DNA of 64,000 bases, from assembly GCF_002368395.1 (NCBI RefSeq), contig NZ_AP018254.1:1674001-1738000 (forward strand), written 5' to 3'. Below the pieces are notes generated by a model, which saw only the letters and a list, made by a program, of their open reading frames with translations, had not been told where the DNA came from and did not search any database. Source of the stretch: Calothrix sp. NIES-3974. GTDB lineage: Bacteria > Cyanobacteriota > Cyanobacteriia > Cyanobacteriales > Nostocaceae. Numbering within the stretch: the stretch's first letter is position 1; every line of letters starts with the position of its first letter. The translations under genes were made by a program, and so were the position numbers. Shown here in pieces: positions 26,253 to 36,305 of the stretch.

Positions 26253-28506
26253 GTTCGCTTCCTCCCAATGGAAGTGTAAAGTAGAAAGTAGCACCTTCCC
26301 CTGGTTGGGATTCGACCCAAATTCTTCCTCGATGACATTCAATAATTTTTTTACAAATCGCTAAACCCATACCCGTTCCATGATATTCGTCACGGGTATG
26401 TAAACGTTGGAAGATGACGAAAATGCGATCGCTAAATTTGGGATCTAATCCAATTCCGTTATCGCTCACAGAAAACAACCATTCTTCTTCTAGTCGAGTT
26501 GCACCAATATGAATCACTGGTGGTTTGTCGCTGCGGAATTTAATCGCATTACCCACTAGGTTTTGAAATAGTTGCATAATTTGCGTACTATCTGCCATGA
26601 CTGTTGGTAAATCGTCATGGGTAATGGTTGCTTTGGTTTCGTTAATGCGTTGACGTAAATTCCCTAATGCTCGCTCTAAAGCTAGATTAACATCTGTTAG
26701 TTGAAATTCCACCGCTTGCATATCAACCTTGGAATATGCTAACACATCATCAATTAAGGTTTGCATTAAGCTGACACCTTCCACGACATAACTGATGAAT
26801 TCGTTTGCATCTTCATCTAGTTGATTTTGATAGCGCATTTCCAACAGTTGCACATAGTTAGCAACCTGATTTAATGGTTCTTGTAAATCATGGGAAGCAA
26901 CATAGGCGAATTTTTTCAACTCGGCATTAGAAAGTTCTAAATCATGAGCTAATTGAGCTAATTCATCGGCTTGTTTTAGCACAATATTCACAATCGCTTT
27001 GCGCAATTCTAATGCTGCTTTAATCTCGACATGCTTCCAATTTAAAGAGGTTAATTGAACAGTTTCTTTCCACAGTTCAAAGGATTTACGTGGACGTAAA
27101 CGTAAATTACCATCGCTTTGTGTCAAAGCAAAAGCATTATTGGGATCACCACCCCAATTGACGGTTTGGATGACCTCTGGACGGAACCACAGCACATAGT
27201 TTCGCTTGGATATCGGTATTGCTAATAATCCACTGGCTACATGTTTATATTTTTCCGCATCCGGATAAATTTTGGGTAGAGAATCTGTATAAAACACCTC
27301 CTCATTCACGTTTGAGCGTAGCCATTGCAGCAAGTAATTTAAATCCTCTTCACTAGGTGTTTTCCCAATCAAAGTATAATTACCAGCAAAACAAATTGCC
27401 GCACCTTGTGCATTGACTAAATCTAATATATTTGGTTGATCAACTTGGACTAAGCCATCAATAAAGTTTTCCTCCTGGGACATTTGTTCAACTAATGCAG
27501 ATTGAACATGGGCTAACTGCATGCGATAATCGTAATCTTCTGTCTCTTCCCGTGCGGAAATTTCTGCAAATACCACCCTTCCTAAAAATTCACAGGCTTT
27601 TCGCAATTCATAGGATACATATTTAGGTGTTTGGTGGTGACAAGCGATTAATCCCCACAATTTACCTTCCTTAATCAAGGAAATTGTTAAGGATGCACCC
27701 ACACCCATATTGTGCAAATATTCAATATGACAGGGAGATGCACTCCGCAAAATAGAGTTAGTTAAATTTGTCGCCGTTTTGCTAATCGGATTGATTGCTG
27801 GAATAATTTTGACTGGCTCTACATGGGTATTGGGAATAATCCGAATCCAATTTGAAGTAAACAGTTTGCGAGCAGGTTTGGGAATATCGGATTCGGGATA
27901 GTGTAAACCTAAATAGGATTCTAAATGACTCAGTTTTTCTTCCCCAATGACCGAACCATGTCCATCTTCATCAAATTTGTAAAGCATTACCCGATCAAAT
28001 CCGGTAATCTTGCGCACCTCTTGCACAATTATTTGACAAAAATCATGGTTACTACTATTGGCTGAAAGCTGGTTAATGGAAGCTCTAGCTAGGTGATAAA
28101 AACTCAAGAAAGGAATATTTTCCTGTGATAACGCTGGTTCCAGTTCTAAAACTAAAAAGCCCTCTTGGTTACGATGGAAAACCGCATCAAACACACTATA
28201 ATCATCACCAGATTTGCGAATCCAGACCTTACTGGGATTAATAAAATCCAGACTTTCTGCGCTTAAACCCTGTTGAATTTGTCCAATTTGATAGGTATCC
28301 AGTAAGTCCTCTAGTTTCATTCCCAATACCGCTTCCGGTGCAATCCCAAAATGAGTATGGACGTTACTACTAACTTGTAAAATCGTTAATTCCGGTTCTT
28401 GCAATACCAAAAGTACACCGTGTGGTTGAATTTCATCGTAAAGATGGATTGGTGCATCTTTGAGTTGCATCCATTCCCGGTTTTCCTGCTGTAAAACACT
28501 GGTCAT
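26200..28506 (-). CDS. cph1: Cph1-type phytochrome histidine kinase
   Basis: 768 aa. PAS about 15-120; GAF about 140-315 with the bilin-attachment Cys259 in LRSASPCHIEYLHNMGVGAS and the ESDIPKPARKLF motif near 205-216; PHY about 330-505 with LWFRPE (439-444); HisKA with His539 in VASHDLQEPLNQ; then HATPase with GNAIKFRSD, DNGIGLDPKFSDRIF and GTGMGLAICKK. Cys in GAF, not near the N-terminus, marks a phycocyanobilin-type cyanobacterial phytochrome sensing red/far-red light. The tail is extended and basic (GSERERVKRRKVKANIFGRG). GCAGGAG stands nine bases before the ATG. Followed by its Rcp-like regulator and a receiver-kinase. Confidence 0.95.
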   Translation of the reverse strand: MTSVLQQENREWMQLKDAPIHLYDEIQPHGVLLVLQEPELTILQVSSNVHTHFGIAPEAVLGMKLEDLLDTYQIGQIQQGLSAESLDFINPSKVWIRKSGDDYSVFDAVFHRNQEGFLVLELEPALSQENIPFLSFYHLARASINQLSANSSNHDFCQIIVQEVRKITGFDRVMLYKFDEDGHGSVIGEEKLSHLESYLGLHYPESDIPKPARKLFTSNWIRIIPNTHVEPVKIIPAINPISKTATNLTNSILRSASPCHIEYLHNMGVGASLTISLIKEGKLWGLIACHHQTPKYVSYELRKACEFLGRVVFAEISAREETEDYDYRMQLAHVQSALVEQMSQEENFIDGLVQVDQPNILDLVNAQGAAICFAGNYTLIGKTPSEEDLNYLLQWLRSNVNEEVFYTDSLPKIYPDAEKYKHVASGLLAIPISKRNYVLWFRPEVIQTVNWGGDPNNAFALTQSDGNLRLRPRKSFELWKETVQLTSLNWKHVEIKAALELRKAIVNIVLKQADELAQLAHDLELSNAELKKFAYVASHDLQEPLNQVANYVQLLEMRYQNQLDEDANEFISYVVEGVSLMQTLIDDVLAYSKVDMQAVEFQLTDVNLALERALGNLRQRINETKATITHDDLPTVMADSTQIMQLFQNLVGNAIKFRSDKPPVIHIGATRLEEEWLFSVSDNGIGLDPKFSDRIFVIFQRLHTRDEYHGTGMGLAICKKIIECHRGRIWVESQPGEGATFYFTLPLGGSERERVKRRKVKANIFGRG

Positions 28507-29160
28507 TGATTGTACTCCTGCAATATTCAGGATGATTGGGAATTTGAGATAAGTTCAAATAATATTTAGTAGCCTTAATGTACTGCCTTCACTATAGATG
28601 AAAGTCTGTCTGGGAGTAGGAAAAACTCCTATCTCATCGTTTACAGGGTCAATCAGTGAGCTTTTTTTAGATAGCTAATGCTTCCAGCTCAACTGTCATC
28701 TGTCAACAAACTAATTGCAAAGTATACCTATGTAATTTATACTCACGCCTCGTATTCTAACAACAGGTTATAGGAAAAACAGATAATAAATGTGAAAACA
28801 CTTAGACTTGCACTACTAGCTTTGTTTAAGAAATAAGTTATTAAGTAACAATAGTTTAATAAAAAATAAAATTTACTTGTGAGGAGGAAGTGGGAGAGAC
28901 GCAACATGTCCCGTCTGTAGGGGAGTTGGGAGTAGAAAAAACTTTCATTAATTGTGATGTCAGCATTACATGTTGACTACTCCCTATTTTCTAGATACTG
29001 ATGATTAAGTATAAATCGAGATTTCCAGTCGATATTGAGTATTGATGAGAATTTTCTCATGGAAAATTCATCAAATTTTCATCCTGCTCTATAAGGATAT
29101 ATACCAGCAAACACATCGGCTGTTTTGCGGAAATTATTTCCTGAGATAGAGGTTATCACC
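28507..29160. other. Divergent gap between phytochrome and glycan clusters
   Basis: No gene. A repeat related to those near 20530 and 47586 lies at about 28636-28745. A palindrome-like block (GAGACGCAACATGTCCCGTCTGTAG) sits near 28896-28920. Promoters for both divergent gene sets are presumably here, but I cannot assign them. Confidence 0.5.
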
Positions 29161-30582
29161 ATGCGAGTTTGCGTTATCGGTACGGGATATGTTGGCTTGG
29201 TTACAGGTGCTTGTCTCGCAAAAATTGGACACCACGTCATCTGCATTGATAATAATGCAGAAAAGGTGGCACTAATGCAATCTGGAAGGTCTCCAATTTT
29301 TGAACCTGGTTTAGATGAAATTATGCAGTCGGGAATGGAAGCAGGAAGATTGCAGTTTAGTACTGATTTGGCTGCGGGTGTTGCGCATGGTGATATCCTA
29401 TTTATTGCGGTAGGTACTCCGGCGCTACCAACAGGGGAAAGTGATACTCAGTATGTAGAAGCGGTCGCACGGGGTATTGGTTCCCATTTGAATGGGGGAT
29501 ATAAAGTTATTGTGAACAAGTCCACCGTTCCCATTGGTTCTGGTGATTGGGTTCGCAGGATTGTGTTGGATGGAGTCGCGGAACGTCAGGAGAGGATTGC
29601 TGGATTTGATGTGGTGAGTAATCCAGAGTTTTTACGGGAAGGTTCAGCTGTCTATGATACTTTCAATCCCGACAGAATTGTTTTGGGAAGTAATAGCGAT
29701 AGAGCGATCGCAATGATGAAGGATTTGTATGCACCGATTGTGAGTCGAGAGTTTGCGGAGGATAAATCTTTACCTGCAGTTCCGGTGGTGGTGACAGATA
29801 TTACATCGGCAGAGATGATTAAGTATGCAGCTAATGCTTTTTTAGCGACAAAGATTAGTTTTATTAACGAAGTTGCCAATATCTGTGACAGAGTGGGTGC
29901 AGATGTAACTCAGGTAGCGACAGGAATCGGTTTAGATTCGCGGATTGGGAATAAATTTTTGCAAGCAGGGATTGGTTGGGGTGGTTCCTGTTTTCCCAAG
30001 GATGTGTCTGCATTGATTCACACTGCTAGGGATTATGGTTACGAAACACGGTTGTTAAATGCAGCAGTTGCAACTAATCAAACTCAACGTTTAGTTGCGT
30101 TAGAGAAATTGCAGCAGGTATTAAAGATTCTTAAGGGTAAAACTATTGGTTTATTGGGATTAACTTTTAAACCTGATACTGATGATTTGCGGGATGCTCC
30201 TGCGTTGGATTTAATTACGAATTTGACCCGTTTAGGTGCAAAGGTCAAAGGTTATGACCCAATTATTTCCTCTAGAAATTCCCATTCTAATCTTGCTCAA
30301 TTGATTTTAGCAAATAATCCGGAGGAATTAGCTGAAAATTGTGACGCTTTAGTGTTGGTTACGGATTGGCAAATCTTCCGAGAATTGGATTATCATCGAC
30401 TTGCAAGTTTAATGGTGACACCGATTATTGTGGATGGAAGAAATTTCTTGAATCCACAAATTTTGGCAGAAGTAGGTTTTCATTATATTGGTATTGGTCG
30501 TCCTAATTACAGTTATGTTGGGATGACAAATCAAATCATGACGAAAAATATAAATCAATTTCCTGTGTTAGAAATAGTTTGA
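29161..30582 (+). CDS. ugd: UDP-glucose 6-dehydrogenase
   Basis: ATG 29161, with AGAGG upstream, starts MRVCVIGTGYVGLVTGACLA, the Rossmann NAD site. A TTG 36 bases earlier is unlikely. 473 aa; catalytic Cys277 in GWGGSCFPKD, and C-terminal LGLTFKPDTDDLRDAPALD. The enzyme oxidises UDP-glucose to UDP-glucuronate with two NAD+. It begins a plus-strand cluster of four glycosyltransferases and an ABC exporter, so its product probably feeds an extracellular polysaccharide or glycolipid. Confidence 0.95.
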   Translation: MRVCVIGTGYVGLVTGACLAKIGHHVICIDNNAEKVALMQSGRSPIFEPGLDEIMQSGMEAGRLQFSTDLAAGVAHGDILFIAVGTPALPTGESDTQYVEAVARGIGSHLNGGYKVIVNKSTVPIGSGDWVRRIVLDGVAERQERIAGFDVVSNPEFLREGSAVYDTFNPDRIVLGSNSDRAIAMMKDLYAPIVSREFAEDKSLPAVPVVVTDITSAEMIKYAANAFLATKISFINEVANICDRVGADVTQVATGIGLDSRIGNKFLQAGIGWGGSCFPKDVSALIHTARDYGYETRLLNAAVATNQTQRLVALEKLQQVLKILKGKTIGLLGLTFKPDTDDLRDAPALDLITNLTRLGAKVKGYDPIISSRNSHSNLAQLILANNPEELAENCDALVLVTDWQIFRELDYHRLASLMVTPIIVDGRNFLNPQILAEVGFHYIGIGRPNYSYVGMTNQIMTKNINQFPVLEIV

Positions 30583-30891
30583 ATCACCCCTGCTAGAAGA
30601 TTCAAGGGAAAGAATAGATATTTTCTCAATATTCCCAGTATGGTTGACGTAGCGTTATACAGTAAACGGTCAGAAAAGAAGTTTTAAGTTAGCCTGGGAA
30701 CCCAGAATAAAATACCTCTTAAAACCTGTAATTTGCTGTATCTCTCTAACCATAGACATATCCCAAGGAGAGATTCTCCCAGCAAATCTATTCCCTGGGA
30801 ATCATTCCAAATCCTTCAGAAATAGGTAGCTAATAGCTGTGAGATTAGTTTAGAATTTCAAACCTCAAATTATCAAGATTGGAGTTTTTTC
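30583..30891. other. Short gene-free gap
   Basis: About 300 bp between the dehydrogenase and the first glycosyltransferase. I see no repeat or RNA. The final bases hold GGAG before the next start. Confidence 0.5.
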
Positions 30892-32121
30892 ATGATTAGA
30901 CTGATGGTATATTCCCATGACGCATTCGGTCTTGGTAATATTCGCAGAATGTTAGCGATATGTGAACATCTACTCCAGGAAATTCCTGGAGTGTCGATTT
31001 TATTACTATCAGGTTCACCGATGTTGCAGGGATTTCGCTTACCTCCAGGACTGGATTATATTAAACTTCCCTGCGTAAATCGCGGGGAGATGGGGGAGGT
31101 GAGTGCGAAGTATTTGGGGATGGATGTGGAGGATGTGATTAGATTGCGATCGCACATCATTCTGTCATCTGCTATTAATTTTCAACCGGATTTATTTTTG
31201 GTGGATAAAAAAGCCTACGGAATCAAGGATGAGTTGTTTCCTACGGTGCGCTATTTACATAAAAGTCTTCCCGATACTAAGTTAGTATTATTATTTCGCG
31301 ATATTCTGGATACTCCTGAAAAAACTATTCGGGAATGGCAAAAAAATAATTATTACCAAGCCATTGATGAGTATTATGATTTATTATTAGTAGTGGGAAC
31401 TCAGGACATATTTGATTTTACTCACGAATATCAACTTCCTGCCAAAATAGCCAAAAAAGTTAGATTTTGCGGTTATATTCGTCGTCCATCAGGTTGCAAA
31501 AAGCGAGAAATTATTAGTCAAGAATTACAGGTACAATCAACAGAAAAGTTAATCCTGGTCACTCCCGGTGGAGGAGAGGATGGTTATCAGTTAATCCATA
31601 CTTATTTACAAGCTTTAGAAATATTACCAAAAAATCATAACCTCAAAAGTTTAATTATCTGTGGTCCAGAAATGCCATTACACCATAAACAAGCACTGGA
31701 ACAGATTACAGTGAACAATCCCCAGGTAATCATGGAGGAATTTACTGATGATTTAATGAGTTATATCCAAGCGGCAGATGCGGTAGTAGCGATGGGTGGT
31801 TATAATACGACCTGTGAGATTTTATCAGCAAAGACACCAGCAATTATTATCCCCCGTTTTAAACCTTCCCAGGAACAATTAATTCGCGCTTTTCGGATGG
31901 AAAAACAGGGTTTATTACAAGCTATACATCCCGATGATTTTACACCTGAGACTTTGATTCATGAGTTAACCCACATCTTAATCACACCCTATTCAACTCC
32001 TAAGATTGATTTAGGAGGTTTATCTCGAATCGCACGTCAACTCAGAAATCTTCTCGCTGATAAATTTACTACTACATCAGAATTTTTTAGTTACCAATCT
32101 CAGGAATTTTGTCCAATATAA
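30892..32121 (+). CDS. MurG-like glycosyltransferase (GT-B fold), first of two paralogues
   Basis: 409 aa, no signal peptide. The N-terminal domain begins MIRLMVYSHDAFGLGNIRRM; the C-terminal nucleotide-sugar domain has VTPGGGEDGYQL, VAMGGYNTTCEIL and a Pro-rich PAIIIPRFKPSQEQL loop. This resembles the C-terminal half of MurG/GT28 enzymes and the predicted glycosyltransferases of the COG4671 type. GGAG lies seven bases before the ATG. A related gene follows after a 308-bp gap. Donor and acceptor are unknown; with UDP-glucuronate made next door, uronic acid transfer is possible. Confidence 0.82.
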   Translation: MIRLMVYSHDAFGLGNIRRMLAICEHLLQEIPGVSILLLSGSPMLQGFRLPPGLDYIKLPCVNRGEMGEVSAKYLGMDVEDVIRLRSHIILSSAINFQPDLFLVDKKAYGIKDELFPTVRYLHKSLPDTKLVLLFRDILDTPEKTIREWQKNNYYQAIDEYYDLLLVVGTQDIFDFTHEYQLPAKIAKKVRFCGYIRRPSGCKKREIISQELQVQSTEKLILVTPGGGEDGYQLIHTYLQALEILPKNHNLKSLIICGPEMPLHHKQALEQITVNNPQVIMEEFTDDLMSYIQAADAVVAMGGYNTTCEILSAKTPAIIIPRFKPSQEQLIRAFRMEKQGLLQAIHPDDFTPETLIHELTHILITPYSTPKIDLGGLSRIARQLRNLLADKFTTTSEFFSYQSQEFCPI

Positions 32122-32429
32122 AGGTATTTTAGATTTTGAGTAAGTCGGAAAATCTCATCAATGTAGTATTCCATGTGATGCAAATGATAACGGGTCAAAT
32201 CATACCATTAACTTAGGTTGCTCATGATTAAGTTACAAAGCTGGAGTCGCTATTTCATTTTCTTTCTACTCCCTAATCCCTTCCAGCTTGAGAAATTTTT
32301 CAGAAATACGGAACTAAATCCTACTCCCAACTACCGTACAGACGGGACATGTCGCGTCTCTCCCACTCTCTTTCTCAATACTACTATTTTCACTCCAAAC
32401 TTAATTAAAACCACAAAACAGGTAAAAGT
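32122..32429. other. Gap filled largely by dispersed-repeat sequence
   Basis: Contains an inverted copy of the GGGAGTAG-type repeat (CTACTCCCTAATCCCTTCCAG then TGAGAAATTTTTCAGAAATAC, seen in parts) at about 32258-32310. A palindrome-like ACAGACGGGACATGTCGCGTCTCT follows near 32338-32362. A 71-codon open frame spans this but consists of repeat sequence, so I do not call it. Confidence 0.6.
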
Positions 32430-33614
32430 ATGAAAAAATTAATGTTTTACTGTCAACACATACTAGGAATGGGACATTTAGTCCGTAGTATGGAAATTAT
32501 TCGGGGATTGATACCGGAATTTCAAGTTTGCTTTGTCAACGGTGGAGAAGTTATCCAGGAGTTTCCCCTACCTGATGGAGTGGAAGTAATTAATTTACCT
32601 GCGATTAAAACAGATGCAGAATTTAAAACCCTTCAGGTTGTTGATCCATCCCTAACTTTAGCTGAAGTCCAAGAAGTTCGTAAAAATCAACTTTTGGAAA
32701 TTTTCCAGCGATTTCAACCAGATATCTTCATGATTGAACTATTTCCCTTTGGTCGAGGAAAGTTTAAATTTGAATTAATTCCTCTGTTGGAACAAGCTAA
32801 ACTTACTCAAAAGTCTGTCAAAATAGTTTGCAGCTTACGTGATATAGTTGTCACCAAAACCAATCGCATCGAATACGAAGAAAAAGTTTGTAAATTAATG
32901 AATAAATACTTTGATTTACTCCTAATTCATGGCGACCCAAAATTCTATCCATTATCAGAAACTTTCACTCGTTTACAAGACATCAAATGTCAAATGAACT
33001 ATACTGGCTTTGTAGTCCAAAAACCGTCACTTCATCCTACCCTAACTCCAGAAGATGAAGCTGTAATTACCTCAGAAAATCCCCTGATTTTAGTAAGTGT
33101 TGGTGGTGGAAGATTTGGTCATGAGTTAATTGATTGTATAGTCGAGTCAGCACCAATACTAGCTGAAAAAATCCCCCATCATATTCAAGTATTCACAGGT
33201 CCATTTATCCCACCAGAAAAATTACATAACTGGCAAAATCTGACAGCAACCCAAAAAAATATCAGTGTTAGTCGCTACACTATAAATCTACTCAGTTATA
33301 TGCAAAAAGCCGATTTATCAATTAGTATGTCTGGCTATAATACAACTTTAAATATCATGACCACAGGAGCGAAAGCTATGATATTACCCTTTATGGGTAA
33401 CGATGACCAAGAACAGAAAATGCGTGCAGAAAAACTGGAAAAATTGGGTGTGGTAAAAATGATACAACCACAAGAACTACAACCAGAAATCTTAACTGAC
33501 AAAATAGTTAACTATCTGCAACAGGAACATAACAGAATCAAATTTGATTTTAACGGTGTAGAGAATACCACCTTAGCATTAAAAAGTCTTCTTCTTCAAC
33601 CACAACTAGCTTAA
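32430..33614 (+). CDS. MurG-like glycosyltransferase (GT-B fold), second of two paralogues
   Basis: 394 aa. It begins MKKLMFYCQHILGMGHLVRS (the GMGH loop is typical of MurG-like folds) and has VSVGGGRFGHELID and SMSGYNTTLNIMTTGAKAMI in the donor-binding domain. The GYNTT motif matches the upstream gene, so the two are paralogues that probably transfer successive sugars. AGGTAAAAGT precedes the ATG. The next glycosyltransferase follows after 55 bp, suggesting co-transcription. Confidence 0.83.
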   Translation: MKKLMFYCQHILGMGHLVRSMEIIRGLIPEFQVCFVNGGEVIQEFPLPDGVEVINLPAIKTDAEFKTLQVVDPSLTLAEVQEVRKNQLLEIFQRFQPDIFMIELFPFGRGKFKFELIPLLEQAKLTQKSVKIVCSLRDIVVTKTNRIEYEEKVCKLMNKYFDLLLIHGDPKFYPLSETFTRLQDIKCQMNYTGFVVQKPSLHPTLTPEDEAVITSENPLILVSVGGGRFGHELIDCIVESAPILAEKIPHHIQVFTGPFIPPEKLHNWQNLTATQKNISVSRYTINLLSYMQKADLSISMSGYNTTLNIMTTGAKAMILPFMGNDDQEQKMRAEKLEKLGVVKMIQPQELQPEILTDKIVNYLQQEHNRIKFDFNGVENTTLALKSLLLQPQLA

Positions 33615-33669
33615 TTTAATTAACTTGATCAATCCTCTGTTTTTTAAAATATGAAAAGCGAGTAAAACT

Positions 33670-34878
33670 ATGACTAAAAAAATCTGCATCACCACCCTAG
33701 AATATCCCCCCGATGTCGGTGGAGTCGGGGAATCTGTCAAACGGATTTCTAAAATGTTGACGGATGTCGGTTACGAAGTACATGTAGCTGTGTTTCGTTC
33801 TAAACAACGTCTAGTAGAGAATAATATCTATAGACGTGCTAGTTGTAAAACAACTGTACAAGATAATATATATGTGCATCGAATTAAATCAGCAGCTCGT
33901 GATGAAGTGACGGAGGTTACAGATTTTTTAGCTGATATCTATTTTCAATTGAAGTGTCTGCACCAAACCTATAAATTTGATTTATTTCATGCATTTTTTT
34001 TGGTGGAAACTGGTTATGTCACCACCATGTTAGCTAAAGAAAATGACATTCCTGTGATTAATAGTGTGCGTGGTGCAGACCTGCATAAACATATATTTAA
34101 CCCGAAAAATTACGGTCAAATTGCTTGGGTTTTAGAAAATTCAGCTTGGACAACTTTTGTGAGTTGGGATTTGCAAAAACGCGCTCAAGTTTTAGTTCCC
34201 AGCATTAAATATCAGTCCTCTGTGTTTTGGAACTCGATTATCCCGATTGATTTTACAAGTCTTCCGAAACCAGCTTTAATTGATGAATTATCAGGTTTAA
34301 TTATTGGTTCTACAGGTCGATTCCGTGACAAAAAGGGGATTGAGTTTTTGCTGGATGCTTGTAGTAAATTAAGTCGAGAAATTGATATAACCCTGTTATT
34401 GGTTGGTGATTTTGTTGACAAGGAAAAAAATTATTGGCAACATGAATTGCGGCAATGTAGCTTGGGGGATAAACTCAAAATTACAGGAATTTTAAGTCGG
34501 GAAGAAGCATTAGCTTATTTACCCTACTTGGATATTTTTGCGATTCCTTCTTTAAGCGATGGCTGTCCGAATGCTTTGTTGGAAGCAATGTTAGCTGGTT
34601 GTACAATCGTGGGAACAAATGTCGATGCGATTGGGGAAATTATTGAGGATAATATTAGTGGTTTGCTAGTGAATCCTGGTAGTAGTGCAGAATTAGCTGC
34701 TGCTTTGAAATATTTAGCTGACAAACCGGAATTGCGACACAAGCTAGGTGTTGCAGCACGGGAAAAAGCACTCTTGAAATTAACACCTGCGATTGAACAG
34801 GGAAATTGGTTGAATATTTATCAACGTGTTTTGATGTCTACTGATTCTTTGCTGACAAATCGTGTGAGAATTGTGTAA
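33670..34878 (+). CDS. Family 4 glycosyltransferase
   Basis: 402 aa, retaining GT-B enzyme. The N-terminal Gly-rich loop is EYPPDVGGVGESVKRISKML; the C-terminal part has STGRFRDKKGIEFLLDAC, the acceptor-side PSLSDGCPNALLEAMLAG with the EX7E-type glutamates, and VNPGSSAELAAAL. It probably adds a hexose to a lipid-linked or growing glycan at the cytoplasmic face. Member of the glycan cluster; substrate unknown. Confidence 0.9.
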   Translation: MTKKICITTLEYPPDVGGVGESVKRISKMLTDVGYEVHVAVFRSKQRLVENNIYRRASCKTTVQDNIYVHRIKSAARDEVTEVTDFLADIYFQLKCLHQTYKFDLFHAFFLVETGYVTTMLAKENDIPVINSVRGADLHKHIFNPKNYGQIAWVLENSAWTTFVSWDLQKRAQVLVPSIKYQSSVFWNSIIPIDFTSLPKPALIDELSGLIIGSTGRFRDKKGIEFLLDACSKLSREIDITLLLVGDFVDKEKNYWQHELRQCSLGDKLKITGILSREEALAYLPYLDIFAIPSLSDGCPNALLEAMLAGCTIVGTNVDAIGEIIEDNISGLLVNPGSSAELAAALKYLADKPELRHKLGVAAREKALLKLTPAIEQGNWLNIYQRVLMSTDSLLTNRVRIV

Positions 34879-35104
34879 TTTGTGTAGTAATGATTTCTCA
34901 TAAATTACTTTTTCAGGGAGTAGGGAGTGGGAAGTAGTAGGAAAATCAACCCATAACTCAAAGTTTATCACTCCCTTCCTCAAAACATAGGTTTCGTCAT
35001 TTTCAAACAGGTTTGGTTTGGAGAATGAATTTAGATATTCTCTCATCACACCATGTTAACAGTTGTTTGATTGAAAATTTATCAATAATTATTGGTGATT
35101 AATC

Positions 35105-36157
35105 ATGAATAAACCACAGGTAACTATTGTTGTATCTCAACGGGAACGTTTCAGTTTCACTCGTGAATCTTTGGAAAGTATCTACCAACATACGACTGTA
35201 CCGTTCAAGTTAATTTATGTAGATGGAAATTCTCCAACTAAGGTACAAAAGTATTTAGAAGAACAGTCTCAAGAGAGAAACTTTCACTTAATTCGTAAGA
35301 ATTATTATCTCTCCCCTAACCAAGCACGAAATTTAGCTATTCCCTTTGTCGATACAGAGTATTTGTTATTTGTAGATAATGATGTTTTGGTCAGTCCTAA
35401 TTGGTTAGAATATTTGTTGCAGTGTGAGGAAGAAACCCATGCGACCGTGGTTTGTCCTTTGACTTGTATTGGTAAAAATTTTGGGGAAACTGTGCATTTA
35501 GCAGGTGGGGAAGCTCATATTGTTGAAAAACTGAAAGAAGATGGAACAATTAAACGGAAGGTGCATGAGAAGCATTATTTTGTTAATCGCAAGGTGGCAG
35601 AAATTCAACATGAATTAAAGCGACAAAAATGTGAGTTTGCGGAATTTCATTGTATGCTGGTGAGAACGGAAATTTTCTCAAAAGTGGGATTGCTGGATGA
35701 GGGTTTACTCAGTACTCGTGAACATATTGATTTTTGTATGACAGTTAATAATGCGGGTGGTAGTTTTTATTGTGAACCAGCTTCTGTTGTCACCTATGTT
35801 CCTGGTTTAAAATGGGAATTACCTGAGTTAGAATTTTTTATGATACGGTGGAGCAATGCTTGGGAAATTGCAAGTTTAGAGCATTTTGCGAAGAAGTGGA
35901 ATCTTGCAACAAAAGATAGGTATTTTGAGAAGCGCTATCAACGGATGGGACATCGAAGACACAAGGGTTTTTTGATTCCGTTTTTGAAGTTTATTACTGT
36001 TGATTGGAATCCTTTATGGTTACAGAACTGGGCGATTAATCTGGAGCGAAAAGTTAACAAGATGATTACTGATAATTATGCAAAAAGCTTACCTTCACAT
36101 TACAAAGCATCGTTGACAAGTAATATTCAGGAAAGGGAATTAGTTTCTAGTCGATAG
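35105..36157 (+). CDS. Family 2 glycosyltransferase
   Basis: 350 aa, GT-A fold. It opens VTIVVSQRERFSFTRESLES and has the metal-binding DXD-like LLFVDNDVLVSPNWLE around residues 90-105. EGLLSTREHIDFCMTVNNAG is the usual second acidic site. No membrane helices, so it acts in the cytoplasm. About 225 bp of AT-rich and repeat DNA separates it from the GT4 gene, so it may have its own promoter. Confidence 0.88.
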   Translation: MNKPQVTIVVSQRERFSFTRESLESIYQHTTVPFKLIYVDGNSPTKVQKYLEEQSQERNFHLIRKNYYLSPNQARNLAIPFVDTEYLLFVDNDVLVSPNWLEYLLQCEEETHATVVCPLTCIGKNFGETVHLAGGEAHIVEKLKEDGTIKRKVHEKHYFVNRKVAEIQHELKRQKCEFAEFHCMLVRTEIFSKVGLLDEGLLSTREHIDFCMTVNNAGGSFYCEPASVVTYVPGLKWELPELEFFMIRWSNAWEIASLEHFAKKWNLATKDRYFEKRYQRMGHRRHKGFLIPFLKFITVDWNPLWLQNWAINLERKVNKMITDNYAKSLPSHYKASLTSNIQERELVSSR

Positions 36158-36305
36158 GTTTTAGAGGATGTTTTAAAAGTCAATTTTAATACTTAAGAGA
36201 CGCGATATGTCTCGTCTGTACAGCAATCCCCGGATTTCTCAGAACATTTTCAAACCCCTGCAAAATCCGGGTTTCTATATTTACTCGGAAATATAAACTA
36301 GGAAT

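Noticed and set aside
32218-32433. 71-codon open frame between the two MurG-like genes
   Set aside because: It runs through an inverted copy of the dispersed GGGAGTAG repeat and a palindrome; composition is not protein-like and no ribosome site is present.
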